Source of the DNA: a virus
Virus record (IMG/VR): IMGVR_UViG_3300046790_000019
Span: 1 to 49,653 of that record
DNA length: 49,653 nucleotides
Direction: 5' to 3' (one strand)
A model generated the notes under the pieces. That model was not told the DNA's origin, searched no databases, and was given only the letters and a program-made list of their open reading frames with translations. The position numbers and the translations under genes are program-made. Numbering within the stretch: position 1 is the first letter of the stretch; the number at the start of each line of letters is the position of its first letter. Positions 14,365 through 22,218 of the stretch are shown here, piece after piece.

Positions 14365-14649
14365 TCAGTGTTTCGCTTTGATCTCATCTAGGAACGGATT
14401 TGATTTGCCGGCCTGTTCGGTTTCCCATTTGGCAAGCGCGGTATCAAAATCGGCCTGAGTATCAAAGCCGGCGATTTCAACGGTATCGATTGCCGGCCCG
14501 TCAATGACGATTGCAAACATCTTGCGGCCGGCCGTTTCGCGCTTTTCCACGCGTGGATTTTGCCGGTAACTGATAGCGCCGCTATCGCCTAACGCTTCTA
14601 GATGCGCCATCGCATCGCCGAAAATTTCATGCCAGAAAAGTATCTGCAT
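14365..14649 (-). CDS. Hypothetical accessory protein
   Basis: 94 aa from ATG 14649 behind GAAGGAAACC. Mixed alpha/beta, MQILFWHEIFGDAMAHL at the start and a long C-terminal charged helix. Function unknown. Base composition and codon choice (GAT, AAA, GCG with many AT-ending codons) differ from neighbouring genes, as does the next gene, suggesting that the two were acquired together. Confidence 0.7.
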   Translation of the reverse strand: MQILFWHEIFGDAMAHLEALGDSGAISYRQNPRVEKRETAGRKMFAIVIDGPAIDTVEIAGFDTQADFDTALAKWETEQAGKSNPFLDEIKAKH

Positions 14650-14664
14650 TTTGGTTTCCTTCCG

Positions 14665-14722
14665 CGCTTGATTGCACGACGCTCCGGCCGCCATTGCGGC
14701 CGGAGAATGATGCAATCAAGCG
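14665..14722. repeat. Nested inverted repeat (cruciform) between genes
   Basis: Outer arms CGCTTGATTGCA (14665-14676) and TGCAATCAAGCG (14711-14722), 12 bp, perfect; inner arms CTCCGGCCGC (14682-14691) and GCGGCCGGAG (14696-14705), 10 bp, 4-nt loop. The stop codon of the next gene lies in the outer arm. No U-tract, so RNA processing, stability control or protein binding is likelier than termination. Confidence 0.75.
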
Positions 14723-15522
14723 GCCGCTTGGAATGAGCCGGCCGTAGCACCATGCGCCGCAATGACGATTGAAACTTTCGCCTTTGCACTCAGGCCCCCA
14801 CAGGCCTTGCAATCTGCACAGGCCGCTTTGTATCCGGCCTCTTTTGATGCCGGGCATGTGACTTCCAAACCTTTAAAGACAGGCTCTGTCAAAGCGCGGA
14901 CCCGGAATGTGCGCCATCCTGCAGCATGTGCGGCCGCCATCTCGTCTGCGCTGTCTGCGCTTGCCATGCATAGCAATTTGAAAGCGGCGAAACGGCTATC
15001 CTGCCATTGATGCGTATAGCCGTTTACCATTGCCGCTTTCAATGTCGCGGCACGCCAAATCTGAAATGGAATTGCGGCCGGGTCACCATAGGAACCGATG
15101 CGGAATGCAAGGCCTTCGAAGAGGGCCGGCAAAAGCTTGGCGTCATAATCGATGCCGGGCCGGGCATAGCGATTGCGGTTCGCATAGGCTCCCCAAACGC
15201 TTGCAACGGATTTGGCCACTTCTACGTAGCAAGTGCGAACCGTGCGGCCGCTTTCCAGTTTGCGCGGCCGATGCTTGCAGGAACCGCAAACGCTAGCGTC
15301 TGCACCATTGGCCAGAGCTTCCATGGGATGCAGATCGGAGCGCAGGATATACGATTGCACCATATGACCGGTTTTGCTGTTGGCCGATTTGGCCAGTATC
15401 TTTGTCGCAATGGCAACGATTGGCGCGCCATCAAGCGCGGACGGGCCTTCGTACAAAATCAGGCCGGCAAAGGTTTTGCCGTTTTTCAAGGCCCGGCGAA
15501 GTGTTTCAAGGTCGCGTATCAT
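14716..15522 (-). CDS. Conserved Cys-rich phage/accessory protein
   Basis: 268 aa. Belongs to an uncharacterised widespread family recognisable by GPSALDGAPIVAIAT near the start, NSKTGHMVQSYIL, then two cysteine clusters: ADASVCGSCKHRP...RTCYV (about residues 75-100) and CPASKEAGYKAACADCKACGG (about 225-245), likely zinc sites. The middle GSYGDPAAIPFQIW is also typical. No enzymatic role is known to me. Start preceded by a perfect ACAGGAAACAGGAC leader. Less GC-biased than its neighbours. Confidence 0.8.
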   Translation of the reverse strand: MIRDLETLRRALKNGKTFAGLILYEGPSALDGAPIVAIATKILAKSANSKTGHMVQSYILRSDLHPMEALANGADASVCGSCKHRPRKLESGRTVRTCYVEVAKSVASVWGAYANRNRYARPGIDYDAKLLPALFEGLAFRIGSYGDPAAIPFQIWRAATLKAAMVNGYTHQWQDSRFAAFKLLCMASADSADEMAAAHAAGWRTFRVRALTEPVFKGLEVTCPASKEAGYKAACADCKACGGLSAKAKVSIVIAAHGATAGSFQAAA

Positions 15523-15545
15523 GTCCTGTTTCCTGTTTCGGTTTA

Positions 15546-15585
15546 GTTCCTAGGCACCATAGCACAGCCGGGCAATGTTACGCAA
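15546..15585 (-). promoter_or_regulatory. Leftward promoter overlapping a CTAG operator
   Basis: Palindrome GTTCCTAGGCAC (15546-15557, full consensus). On the minus strand TATGGT (15561-15556) overlaps its edge as a possible -10, with TTGCGT (15585-15580) 18 nt upstream as a weak -35. It lies 24 nt before the start at 15522. Confidence 0.55.
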
Positions 15586-16016
15586 GCGCGTATCGATATC
15601 GGCCAATGATCGCACACCAATATTTAACCAAATGGTAAAATATCCCACCGCGGAAAGTATACTTCAAACATCTTGACGTATACTTGTGTGCACGTCCAGG
15701 TTGTCTATACTGTATTGTGCCATCCCGGCACAGCTGCGCGGCCAGGGCTAGGACTATCGTCCTACTTGACTATACTTGCGCTATACTTGCGCTATACTTG
15801 TCATTATACCAAATGGTAAAGCGTTTATACTGCAACTATACTTCGATACAACCTCGGCGAGCCAGGCTATACTGTCGGGTTGTATAGGATTAAAATCCTA
15901 AATCCGCCCCCCGGCCCCCGTCGCTACAACCTCAGGTTGTACGACGGTGGGTCGATTAGGAAATTTCGCTGAAATTACATCGGGTTAGCAGGAACTGTCC
16001 CATTCTGGCACATCTG
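15586..16016. promoter_or_regulatory. Divergent regulatory region with TATACT array and palindromes
   Basis: No convincing gene. TATAC elements start at 15658, 15679, 15716, 15771, 15782, 15793, 15805, 15826, 15837 and 15868; several are 11 bp apart, on one DNA face, and most continue as TATACT, close to a -10 hexamer. ACCAAATGGTAAA occurs at 15627-15639 and 15808-15820. Palindromes: TAGGAC/GTCCTA (15749-15764), CTATAC/GTATAG (15866-15887), TAGGATT/AATCCTA (15885-15900) and TACAACCT/AGGTTGTA (15925-15941). A C-rich run (15904-15920) is G-rich on the other strand. It separates leftward early genes from the rightward structural operon. Confidence 0.6.
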
Positions 16017-16028
16017 GTTACTAGACAC
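16017..16028. promoter_or_regulatory. CTAG operator upstream of structural operon
   Basis: GTTACTAGACAC, full consensus and the exact reverse complement of the operator at 45026-45037. It lies 137 nt before the first structural-operon start (16165). I see no strong -35/-10 pair around it, so promoter assignment is uncertain; the 16029-16164 leader holds no gene. Confidence 0.6.
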
Positions 16029-16164
16029 GACACTATGCCGGATGGTTGAATGACCCGCTGCCGGTATCCTCAATCCCGGCGGTGAGGGGCCGCTGGCGCG
16101 TGCTTGAAGACTCCCGCGCCGGCGGTCCTTTCCCTCGCAACCCGACGAAAGGTAAGACCCCGTC

Positions 16165-16740
16165 ATGACCCCCGAACCCAAAGACCTGAGCGACACCGAG
16201 ATCGCGGCGCTCGCCGACGCCCAGGCGCTCGACGCGGCGCTGGCCCGCGCCGAGGACCGGAATGCCGCCTACACCCCGGAGCTGTCGGTGGCACCCGATC
16301 TCGACCAGCGCCGCCCACGCAGCGCGGATGATCTCGTCACCGCCGCGCATGAGACCGATCAGGCCCGCCTGCAGCGCACCCGCCTGTCATCGGTCGCCCA
16401 GACCGACGCCGAGAGCGGCGCGGTGCAGAAGACCCCGCATCGCGTCACCCTCGACAGCATCCTCGACAAGATCGAGCACACCGAGTTCTACCACCCGGAG
16501 CGCCACCCCCACATGACCATAGCCATTCTCACCTTGAGCAACGGCTACATCGTCGTCGGCAAGTCGACGCCTGCCGATCCCGCCAATTTCAATGCCGAAC
16601 TCGGCCAGAAATTCGCCACCGAGGACGCCATCCGGCAAATCTGGGGTCTGGAGGCCTATCTGCTGCGCGAGAAGCTGCAGCCGACCGGCGCGGAGGAGCC
16701 GCCGACCATGCGCGAGGCCATGCGTAGCTCCGGCTTCTGA
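16165..16740 (+). CDS. Phage Gp49/66-like protein
   Basis: 191 aa. The C-terminal 90 residues match the Gp49/66 family: HMTIAILTLSNGYIVVGKS...NFNAELGQKFATEDAIRQIWGLEAYLLR. The N-terminal 90 residues are charged, low in hydrophobics and probably disordered. The family is common beside structural genes and its role is unknown. First gene of the rightward late block; ends in TGATG, coupling it to the next gene. Confidence 0.8.
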   Translation: MTPEPKDLSDTEIAALADAQALDAALARAEDRNAAYTPELSVAPDLDQRRPRSADDLVTAAHETDQARLQRTRLSSVAQTDAESGAVQKTPHRVTLDSILDKIEHTEFYHPERHPHMTIAILTLSNGYIVVGKSTPADPANFNAELGQKFATEDAIRQIWGLEAYLLREKLQPTGAEEPPTMREAMRSSGF

Positions 16741-16898
16741 TGGACAGGCTCTGGATCGCCATCGCGTGGGCGCTGCCGCGCCGGCTCGCCTACTGGTGCG
16801 CCATCCGGGTCTGCGCCGAGGCCACGCAAGGTAAGTGGAGTGATCAGGTGGTGCCTGATCTCACCGCGATGGACGCGCTCAAGCGGTGGGATATGTAA
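16740..16898 (+). CDS. Small conserved phage protein (52 aa)
   Basis: 52 aa, with an amphipathic, Trp/Arg-rich N-terminus (MDRLWIAIAWALPRRLAYWCAIRV) that could associate with the membrane, then VVPDLTAMDALKRW. Short proteins of this type commonly follow Gp49-like genes in phages. Its ATG overlaps the previous stop, and a strong terminator follows 4 nt after its stop. Confidence 0.75.
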   Translation: MDRLWIAIAWALPRRLAYWCAIRVCAEATQGKWSDQVVPDLTAMDALKRWDM

Positions 16899-16901
16899 AT
16901 C

Positions 16902-16953
16902 GGGCGCTGCCGCCTCTCAGAGGGGGGTCTTCGGGTGCGGCAGCGCCCTTTTT
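16902..16953 (+). terminator. Intrinsic terminator
   Basis: GGGCGCTGCCGC (16902-16913) pairs perfectly with GCGGCAGCGCCC (16937-16948), followed by TTTTT. The 23-nt loop contains a smaller CCTCT/AGAGG stem. It ends the two-gene Gp49 unit, so the tail fibre and later genes need another promoter or read-through. Confidence 0.85.
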
Positions 16954-16989
16954 GGCCGCAATCAGCAACGAAATCGGCCACCCGAGACC

Positions 16990-17487
16990 CTAGGCGGACT
17001 TTTTCGGCGCGGCAAGCGATTTCAGGTGCCTGAGAACCTCGTCCGAGGTGCCGAAAAACGCCTCCCACTCCTTTGCGCGAGCCTCAAGCTTCTCGGCCCG
17101 CTCCTTGACGCCCGGCGGCGGCTTTTTGCCCTCCCGCGCCATGTACCTCCCTTCGATCAGCGGCCATTTCTCGACCACGAAGACGGGAATGACCTTCACA
17201 CCCTGCGCTTCCAGCCTTCCCTTCAGCCGGCGCTCGTCAAATGGAGCTTCGGTGAGGATCGGACCGCCGCCGCGCCGTGCGGCGGTCACCAGCGTCTCGA
17301 AATGCGTGTTCACCGACCCCGGCGGCCCCCATTTTGGATCTAATCCGGCCGCCGGCTTCGCGGTCGGGTGCCTCCAGCACCTGTCGTGCGGAATGTAGCG
17401 GAAATCGTCGGCCAGTTGCCGACACGCCCATGATTTGCCCGACCCCTGCACGCCGATCACCAGAATGACTGTTCCTGCCCGCGCCAT
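16990..17487 (-). CDS. P-loop nucleotide kinase-like protein
   Basis: 165 aa. N-terminal Walker A GVQGSGKSW (residues 12-20), then IPHDRCW and a strand ending ILTEAPF, the layout of small nucleoside/shikimate-kinase-like or zeta-toxin-like P-loop proteins; C-terminal half is charged and helical. Substrate unknown. It is the only minus-strand gene in the structural block, sits between a terminator and an HNH gene, and is probably a moron (separately expressed extra gene). Confidence 0.75.
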   Translation of the reverse strand: MARAGTVILVIGVQGSGKSWACRQLADDFRYIPHDRCWRHPTAKPAAGLDPKWGPPGSVNTHFETLVTAARRGGGPILTEAPFDERRLKGRLEAQGVKVIPVFVVEKWPLIEGRYMAREGKKPPPGVKERAEKLEARAKEWEAFFGTSDEVLRHLKSLAAPKKSA

Positions 17488-17567
17488 TGTCCCAAATCTC
17501 CGTTTCGGCTACACACTCTGCCACACCGCCACGCCGGCCGGCCACATCGCGATCAGGAGAGCAGGAA

Positions 17568-17597
17568 ATGCTCAAGGTCATCCGTCGCGTGTTTCGT
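17568..17597 (+). pseudogene. Duplicated start of the tail-fibre gene
   Basis: ATG 17568, with AGGAGAGCAGGAA upstream, encodes MLKVIRRVF, nearly the same as the tail-fibre start MLKVIRRIF at 18129. The two 30-nt stretches are clearly related. Beyond the ninth codon the frame diverges into nonsense. This looks like the original ribosome site and first codons, left behind when the HNH gene entered, or a partial duplication. Confidence 0.55.
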
Positions 17598-17638
17598 TGC
17601 GGTCTTGCTACCAGTGCCGGGATTGGTATGCTGGGCCT

Positions 17639-18157
17639 ATGGCAGGCACAGCAGGCTACGGCATCATCCCTTATGCCCAGGACCCGGTTGAACGGTTCCA
17701 CAGCCGGTATTGCGTCGACCCGACCACCGGGTGCTGGCTGTGGCAGATCAAGCGGCTCAAGCCGCGCCGCAAACGCGATTATTACCCGCAGATGCGCGTC
17801 GCACCTTACCGGACGGAGCGGGCCAGCCATTTCTCGATGGAGATCGCCGGCAAACCGCTCAGACCCGGCCAGATCGTTTGCCATAGCTGCGACAACCCGC
17901 TCTGCGTCAATCCCGACCACCTTTTTGCCGGGACACACGCGGATAACGTTCACGACTGCATCAGGAAGGGTCGCTTCGTGCAGGATGTCAGCAAGAACCC
18001 GTTCGATTGGACCGGCCGGAAGCACACGCCGGAAACCCGCGAGAAAATGCGTCTGCGCGCCGTCGAGCGCGAGGCTGAGCGCCGCCGCCTCGGCCTCAAG
18101 CAGAAACCAGGCCGAAGGGTAAAACGCCATGCTCAAGGTGATCCGCAGAATTTTTAG
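17639..18157 (+). CDS. HNH homing-type endonuclease
   Basis: 172 aa. Central HNH_3-type motif CHSCDNPLCVNPDHLFAGTH (about residues 81-100), with CVDPTTGCWLW upstream and a basic, helical C-terminus (KHTPETREKMRLRAVERE) resembling a NUMOD-like DNA-binding region. Free-standing phage HNH genes usually cut a nearby site and spread by homing. It ends 29 nt inside the tail-fibre gene and follows a duplicated copy of that gene's first codons. Confidence 0.85.
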   Translation: MAGTAGYGIIPYAQDPVERFHSRYCVDPTTGCWLWQIKRLKPRRKRDYYPQMRVAPYRTERASHFSMEIAGKPLRPGQIVCHSCDNPLCVNPDHLFAGTHADNVHDCIRKGRFVQDVSKNPFDWTGRKHTPETREKMRLRAVEREAERRRLGLKQKPGRRVKRHAQGDPQNF

Positions 18158-20648
18158 TTTTAGCGATTGGTCGGTCTCGCACCCCAATCAGCCGCCGCCC
18201 GGCGACATGCTCGACGCGCAGTTTACCGAGATCATCGACCGCGTCGATGTCTGGGAGGATCGCATCCGCTCGGTCGTCACCGAGGACGGCAAGGTGGCGC
18301 ACGGCGCGATCACCGAGCACTCCTTGACGCCGGGTCTGGCCAAGCAGCTTGAGGACGACATCGCGCTGAAGATACAGCCGGCGATGGACGCGCTCGGCGT
18401 CGCCATGAGCCTCGCCGCGCAGCTCAAGGTGCAGATCGCCCGCGACGCCGACCGCGCCGCCAGCGCCGCCCAGCTCACCGTCGCCAATGTGGTCGAGCTG
18501 CACGACCGCCGCGCCATCGCTCTCGACGATGTCAACGCCGCGCTGAGCCAGGCGCGTGAGCTGATCGCCTCGGCGCAGAGCGCGCAGGATGGCTGGACGA
18601 ACGCCCAGAAGGACGCCTTCGCCGGCGAGCAGACGGCGCAGAACTGGGCGGTCGCGTCGATGGATTGGGCCGAGTACATGCCGGGTCCGCTGCCCTCGGA
18701 CATCATCGCCATGATGGGCATCACCGGCGATCACTGGTCGTCGCGCTGGTGGGCCAACTACACCGCCCAGCTCGCCACTGGTGTCGACGCCGACGCCGCC
18801 CGCGCCGAGATCGCCAAGGACACCGCGATAGCCGAGGCGGCCGCCGCCGAGGCTGCGAAGGACGCGGCGATGGCCGCCGACAACAACGCCGCCGAGAGCG
18901 CCGCCGGTGCCGAGGCCGCCAAGATCGCGGCGGAAGCCGCCCGCGACGTGGCGGTCACCGCCAAGGACGCGACGGTTGCCGCAGCCGACGCTGCCGCCGA
19001 CCTCTACGACCAGTTCGACGACAGGTATCTCGGTGCCAAGGAGGCACCGCCGACCACCGACAACGACGGCGACCCCTTGCTGGAGGGCGCGCTCTACTGG
19101 AACTCCATCGTCAAGCGCACCGAAGTCTGGACGGGTTCGGCGTGGCAGGCTGTGGGTTCCGGTTCCGGCGGCGCTGGCGGCGCTGCCATAGATGTCACCT
19201 TCGGGCCTTCCGGCACGTTGTCCTCGACCAACGTCCAGGCCGCGTTGCAGGAAGTCGATGGCGACGTGCAGGCTCTCGATGCCCGCCTCGACCCGGTCGA
19301 GGCTGCCGTCGTCTCGCTCGACAGCCGCGCCGATGCGCTGGAGGCGACCGATGTCACGCTCGACGCCCGCCTCGACGCGCTGGAGACGGGTGCCACCGGC
19401 GCAGGCGGTTTCGACCAGCGCCTCGACGCCATCGAAGCCGACCTGGCGGTGCCTCCGGCGTGGACCGAAATCACCGGCAAGCCCGCGACCTTCCCGCCCT
19501 CGTCGCACGGCCACCCGCAGTCGGAAATCACCAACCTCGTCAGCGACCTCGCTGGCAAGGCACCGACCGTCCACACCCATACCACGGCGCAAGTCACCGG
19601 CCTCGACACGGCTCTCGCCGCCAAGGCTCCGCTGGCGTCTCCTGCACTGACCGGCATACCGACGACGCCATCCCCGGCGGCAAACGACAACAGCACGCAG
19701 ATCGCCACCACCAACTTCGTCGTCGCTGCGACGACTACCGGCGGCTACCCGACGCAGGCGGCGATTGTCGACGCTGACGCACTGTTTGGGAACCAGAGCG
19801 GCACCGGCAAGGCCAAGTGGCTGTGGTCGACCCTCAAGGAGGCGGCGCGGGTCTTCATCGTCGGCTTCGCCAACGTCTTTACTGTCAGGCAGGAATTTAG
19901 TGGCGGCAGTGACGCCAACGCCATTGCCGCCTCCAATTCTACGATGGGGCAGATAAAAATATTCAACAGCGTTGCTGGTGGTGCGGCGAGGCTTGGGTTC
20001 AGCACGGCGGGTTTTGGCGGCTTCTTCGGCATCGACAGCGACAGCGTGTGGAAGGTTGGCGGCTGGTCGATGGGCGCTGCCGCCTACAAGCTGCTGCACG
20101 AAGGACTAAGCGCCGACTTCAACGTCAACAACAGCTTCATCACGCAGCAAGAAGCGAACGTCCCCAGCACGGCGAATTTCACGCCGCCGATCACCGTCAA
20201 GGGCAACATGATGTATGTCCAGCCCGTGGCTGGCTCGGCCTTCACCTTCAACGCTCCAGCCGCGACACCCAGCAAGGCGTTCACGATGATCGTCATGGTC
20301 TGGAACCCCGGCGCGATCCCCTCGTTCACCTTCGCAGGCTTCAACAAGGTAAGCGGCGACAGCCCCGCCATCAGCAGTGGCGGACTGACCGTCTGCTACA
20401 TCACCCGCATCATCGGCCAGACCACGGTGTTCGTTGACAAGATCATCGGCACATCGCTGCTGCGCGAAGAAATCGCCGACGCACTGGAAGACGCCGACAT
20501 CGTCGGGACACATCCCGAACTGCCGGAGCCGGAGACACCGCCGGGCGTCGACAATACGCTGCCGGGTTACGAGCCGCCCGTCGAGGACCGCAAGCCACGG
20601 CGCGGCAAGACTGCACCGCCGGTTCAGGACAGGCGCAAGCGCAAATGA
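18129..20648 (+). CDS. Tail fibre protein
   Basis: 839 aa. N-terminal helical region (1-200), an Ala-rich coiled-coil stalk with many heptad-like AAEAAKDAA repeats (about 215-300), coiled segments VQALDARLDPVEAAV, and a repeat block typical of fibres (GKAPTVHTHTTAQVTGL...SPALTGIPTTPSPAANDNSTQIATTNFV, about 470-540). The distal region (540-790) is beta-rich and should hold the receptor-binding part. The last 45 residues are Pro/Arg/Lys-rich and probably disordered, unusual for a fibre tip. Ends in ATGA with the next gene. Confidence 0.85.
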   Translation: MLKVIRRIFSFSDWSVSHPNQPPPGDMLDAQFTEIIDRVDVWEDRIRSVVTEDGKVAHGAITEHSLTPGLAKQLEDDIALKIQPAMDALGVAMSLAAQLKVQIARDADRAASAAQLTVANVVELHDRRAIALDDVNAALSQARELIASAQSAQDGWTNAQKDAFAGEQTAQNWAVASMDWAEYMPGPLPSDIIAMMGITGDHWSSRWWANYTAQLATGVDADAARAEIAKDTAIAEAAAAEAAKDAAMAADNNAAESAAGAEAAKIAAEAARDVAVTAKDATVAAADAAADLYDQFDDRYLGAKEAPPTTDNDGDPLLEGALYWNSIVKRTEVWTGSAWQAVGSGSGGAGGAAIDVTFGPSGTLSSTNVQAALQEVDGDVQALDARLDPVEAAVVSLDSRADALEATDVTLDARLDALETGATGAGGFDQRLDAIEADLAVPPAWTEITGKPATFPPSSHGHPQSEITNLVSDLAGKAPTVHTHTTAQVTGLDTALAAKAPLASPALTGIPTTPSPAANDNSTQIATTNFVVAATTTGGYPTQAAIVDADALFGNQSGTGKAKWLWSTLKEAARVFIVGFANVFTVRQEFSGGSDANAIAASNSTMGQIKIFNSVAGGAARLGFSTAGFGGFFGIDSDSVWKVGGWSMGAAAYKLLHEGLSADFNVNNSFITQQEANVPSTANFTPPITVKGNMMYVQPVAGSAFTFNAPAATPSKAFTMIVMVWNPGAIPSFTFAGFNKVSGDSPAISSGGLTVCYITRIIGQTTVFVDKIIGTSLLREEIADALEDADIVGTHPELPEPETPPGVDNTLPGYEPPVEDRKPRRGKTAPPVQDRRKRK

Positions 20649-21952
20649 CCGCTGCTTTTCACATGGTTGGCGCAAGGCCGCGTGGCATCGCGCTGCCGGA
20701 TTTTTCGTTCATCGCCGCGACGATGGGCTACAGCACTGCTGGCACGCCGACCATCACGCTCCCGGCGTTCCTGCCCGGCGACATCGTCGTCATCCTTAAT
20801 TTTTATCGCGATGGTTTGAGCGGCGGCGTTAACCAGATAGCGGCGGGCTTCACTGAAGCCTGCTTCGACAATCAGTCGACGCTCACTGCCGGTGGTGGCC
20901 GTATCTCATTCCGCAAGATGCAGGCCGGAGACGCCACCACAGCCGTCATCGAAGGCGGCGGAACCTCGGCAAGCTGGATGGCGGCGACGTTCAGGCCGTC
21001 GTTCCCGATCCCCGCCGGGATGATCGTTGTTCCCAACGATGTCGAGAGCTTCGCGACGGCAGGAGACCCGGCAGCGCAGATCATCAAGCTGAATGGCGAG
21101 CCGACGCCGGTCCTTGCCCTTGCACATTTCCGGGGTACTGCTCCTCCGACAGCCTATGGCACCCTGACGCTTGTTCAGAACACGACTTCCGGCGCGACCA
21201 CGCAGTATTTGGGCTACCAGTGTTTCAACAAGGGCAGCACCCCCGCTAACATCAGCATTGATACCGGCGATTCCGGGCAGCCAAATCTTCTGCAAGGATG
21301 TTTCCTGTCGCTGGTCGAGACGGCGAAGCGACCGACCAGCCTGACTTGGGTTTCGCACAGCCTTTCGGAGGCCGCCACCATCGCTATTCCGGCGGGCGCA
21401 GCCGCTGGCGACCTCGGCATCCTGCTCGACGGTCCAAGCAGCACTTCTGGCCAACCCATTCCAACAACTGTTGTCCCGGCGGGCTGGAAGGAACTCCTGA
21501 ACTACGGCAGAGCGCCCGACTCGGCGGCGCGAATGATTATCTCAACCAAGGTGCTGACGGCAGGCGATATTGGCGCGACGATTACCGGCATGGTCGGCAC
21601 TTCACTGTCCAACAAGACGCTGATCGTCCTGCGACCCGACAAGCCGATCAACAACGTCGAACACGCGAGCGGCTGGAACGATGTCACGGCGGCTAACCCC
21701 GCTCTGCAAATCATGCAGCCACAGAACAGTTATCTGCCGGGGATAGCGCTCTCGCACATCACCAATTTCAGCGCCGACGCCAACCCGTCCGGCACGATGG
21801 TGACGACGGGCAGCTATATCCCCGGCATCACCGCCAACCGCCGCAAGACCTACTACAAGATCATCAACAGCGCGCCCGGCGACCTCACCATCGACATGGG
21901 CGATGCCGGTGCGCTGAATGCAATGCAGAGCGCCTATGTTTGGGTGGTGTGA
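20645..21952 (+). CDS. Tail-associated beta protein with internal duplication
   Basis: 435 aa, Ser/Thr/Gly/Ala-rich beta structure without cysteine clusters. Residues about 30-225 and 245-435 are diverged copies of one module: PGDIVVIL/AGDLGILL, then GF or GW, then AGDATTAVI/AGDIGATIT, RPSFPI/RPDKPI, and late YQCFNKGSTPANISIDTGDSG against YKIINSAPGDLTIDMGDAG. It follows the fibre gene by a 4-nt overlap and may be a second receptor-binding or tip protein. Function inferred from position. Confidence 0.7.
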   Translation: MTAAFHMVGARPRGIALPDFSFIAATMGYSTAGTPTITLPAFLPGDIVVILNFYRDGLSGGVNQIAAGFTEACFDNQSTLTAGGGRISFRKMQAGDATTAVIEGGGTSASWMAATFRPSFPIPAGMIVVPNDVESFATAGDPAAQIIKLNGEPTPVLALAHFRGTAPPTAYGTLTLVQNTTSGATTQYLGYQCFNKGSTPANISIDTGDSGQPNLLQGCFLSLVETAKRPTSLTWVSHSLSEAATIAIPAGAAAGDLGILLDGPSSTSGQPIPTTVVPAGWKELLNYGRAPDSAARMIISTKVLTAGDIGATITGMVGTSLSNKTLIVLRPDKPINNVEHASGWNDVTAANPALQIMQPQNSYLPGIALSHITNFSADANPSGTMVTTGSYIPGITANRRKTYYKIINSAPGDLTIDMGDAGALNAMQSAYVWVV

Positions 21953-22129
21953 ATGATCGAGAAGCTCACCAGCGTCGTCGGCGAACTGAAGGGCCACCCG
22001 GCCCTGATGGCTGTCGTGCTGTTGCAGCTTGCCACGCTTTGCATGGTATACCTCGTCGCCAGCGCCAACGCCGAGCGTTCCTCGGAACGCGAACTCGCGC
22101 TGATCGAGGCTTGCAAGGACCGGCCATGA
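21953..22129 (+). CDS. Single-span membrane protein (58 aa), lysis cassette candidate
   Basis: 58 aa: basic amphipathic start, one membrane span (about 19-37, MAVVLLQLATLCMVYLVAS), then a charged C-terminus (ERSSERELALIEACKDRP). It begins right after the previous stop and overlaps the next start. Size and topology suit a holin/antiholin or a small inner-membrane spanin, but no diagnostic motif is present. Confidence 0.65.
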   Translation: MIEKLTSVVGELKGHPALMAVVLLQLATLCMVYLVASANAERSSERELALIEACKDRP

Positions 22130-22218
22130 GCAAGCAGTGGAACGTCGACATCTGGGCGACGCTCGCCTTCTCGGCGGCGGTCGCCACGGTCGTCATCGTT
22201 TTGTGGGCGACGACATGA
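22126..22218 (+). CDS. Membrane peptide (30 aa)
   Basis: 30 aa, MSKQWNVDIW followed by a hydrophobic span ending in WATT. ATG overlaps the previous stop and its TGA overlaps the next ATG. Probably a cassette member with its neighbours; too short for homology-based naming. Confidence 0.6.
   Translation: MSKQWNVDIWATLAFSAAVATVVIVLWATT

Noticed and set aside
15766-15806. Possible CRISPR-like array
   Set aside because: The repeat is only 11 bp with no spacers and no cas genes; it fits phased binding sites better.
15684-15887. 67-aa plus-strand frame in the regulatory gap
   Set aside because: Built from the TATACT repeats, no ribosome site and no protein-like pattern.
15523-16164. Attachment site or lysogeny switch
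   Set aside because: No integrase or excisionase anywhere in the window, and no tRNA-like core sequence; the region is better read as a lytic control region.
18096-20099. 667-aa antisense open frame under the tail fibre
   Set aside because: Low-complexity Arg/Gly/Val translation without ribosome site; sense strand encodes a typical fibre.
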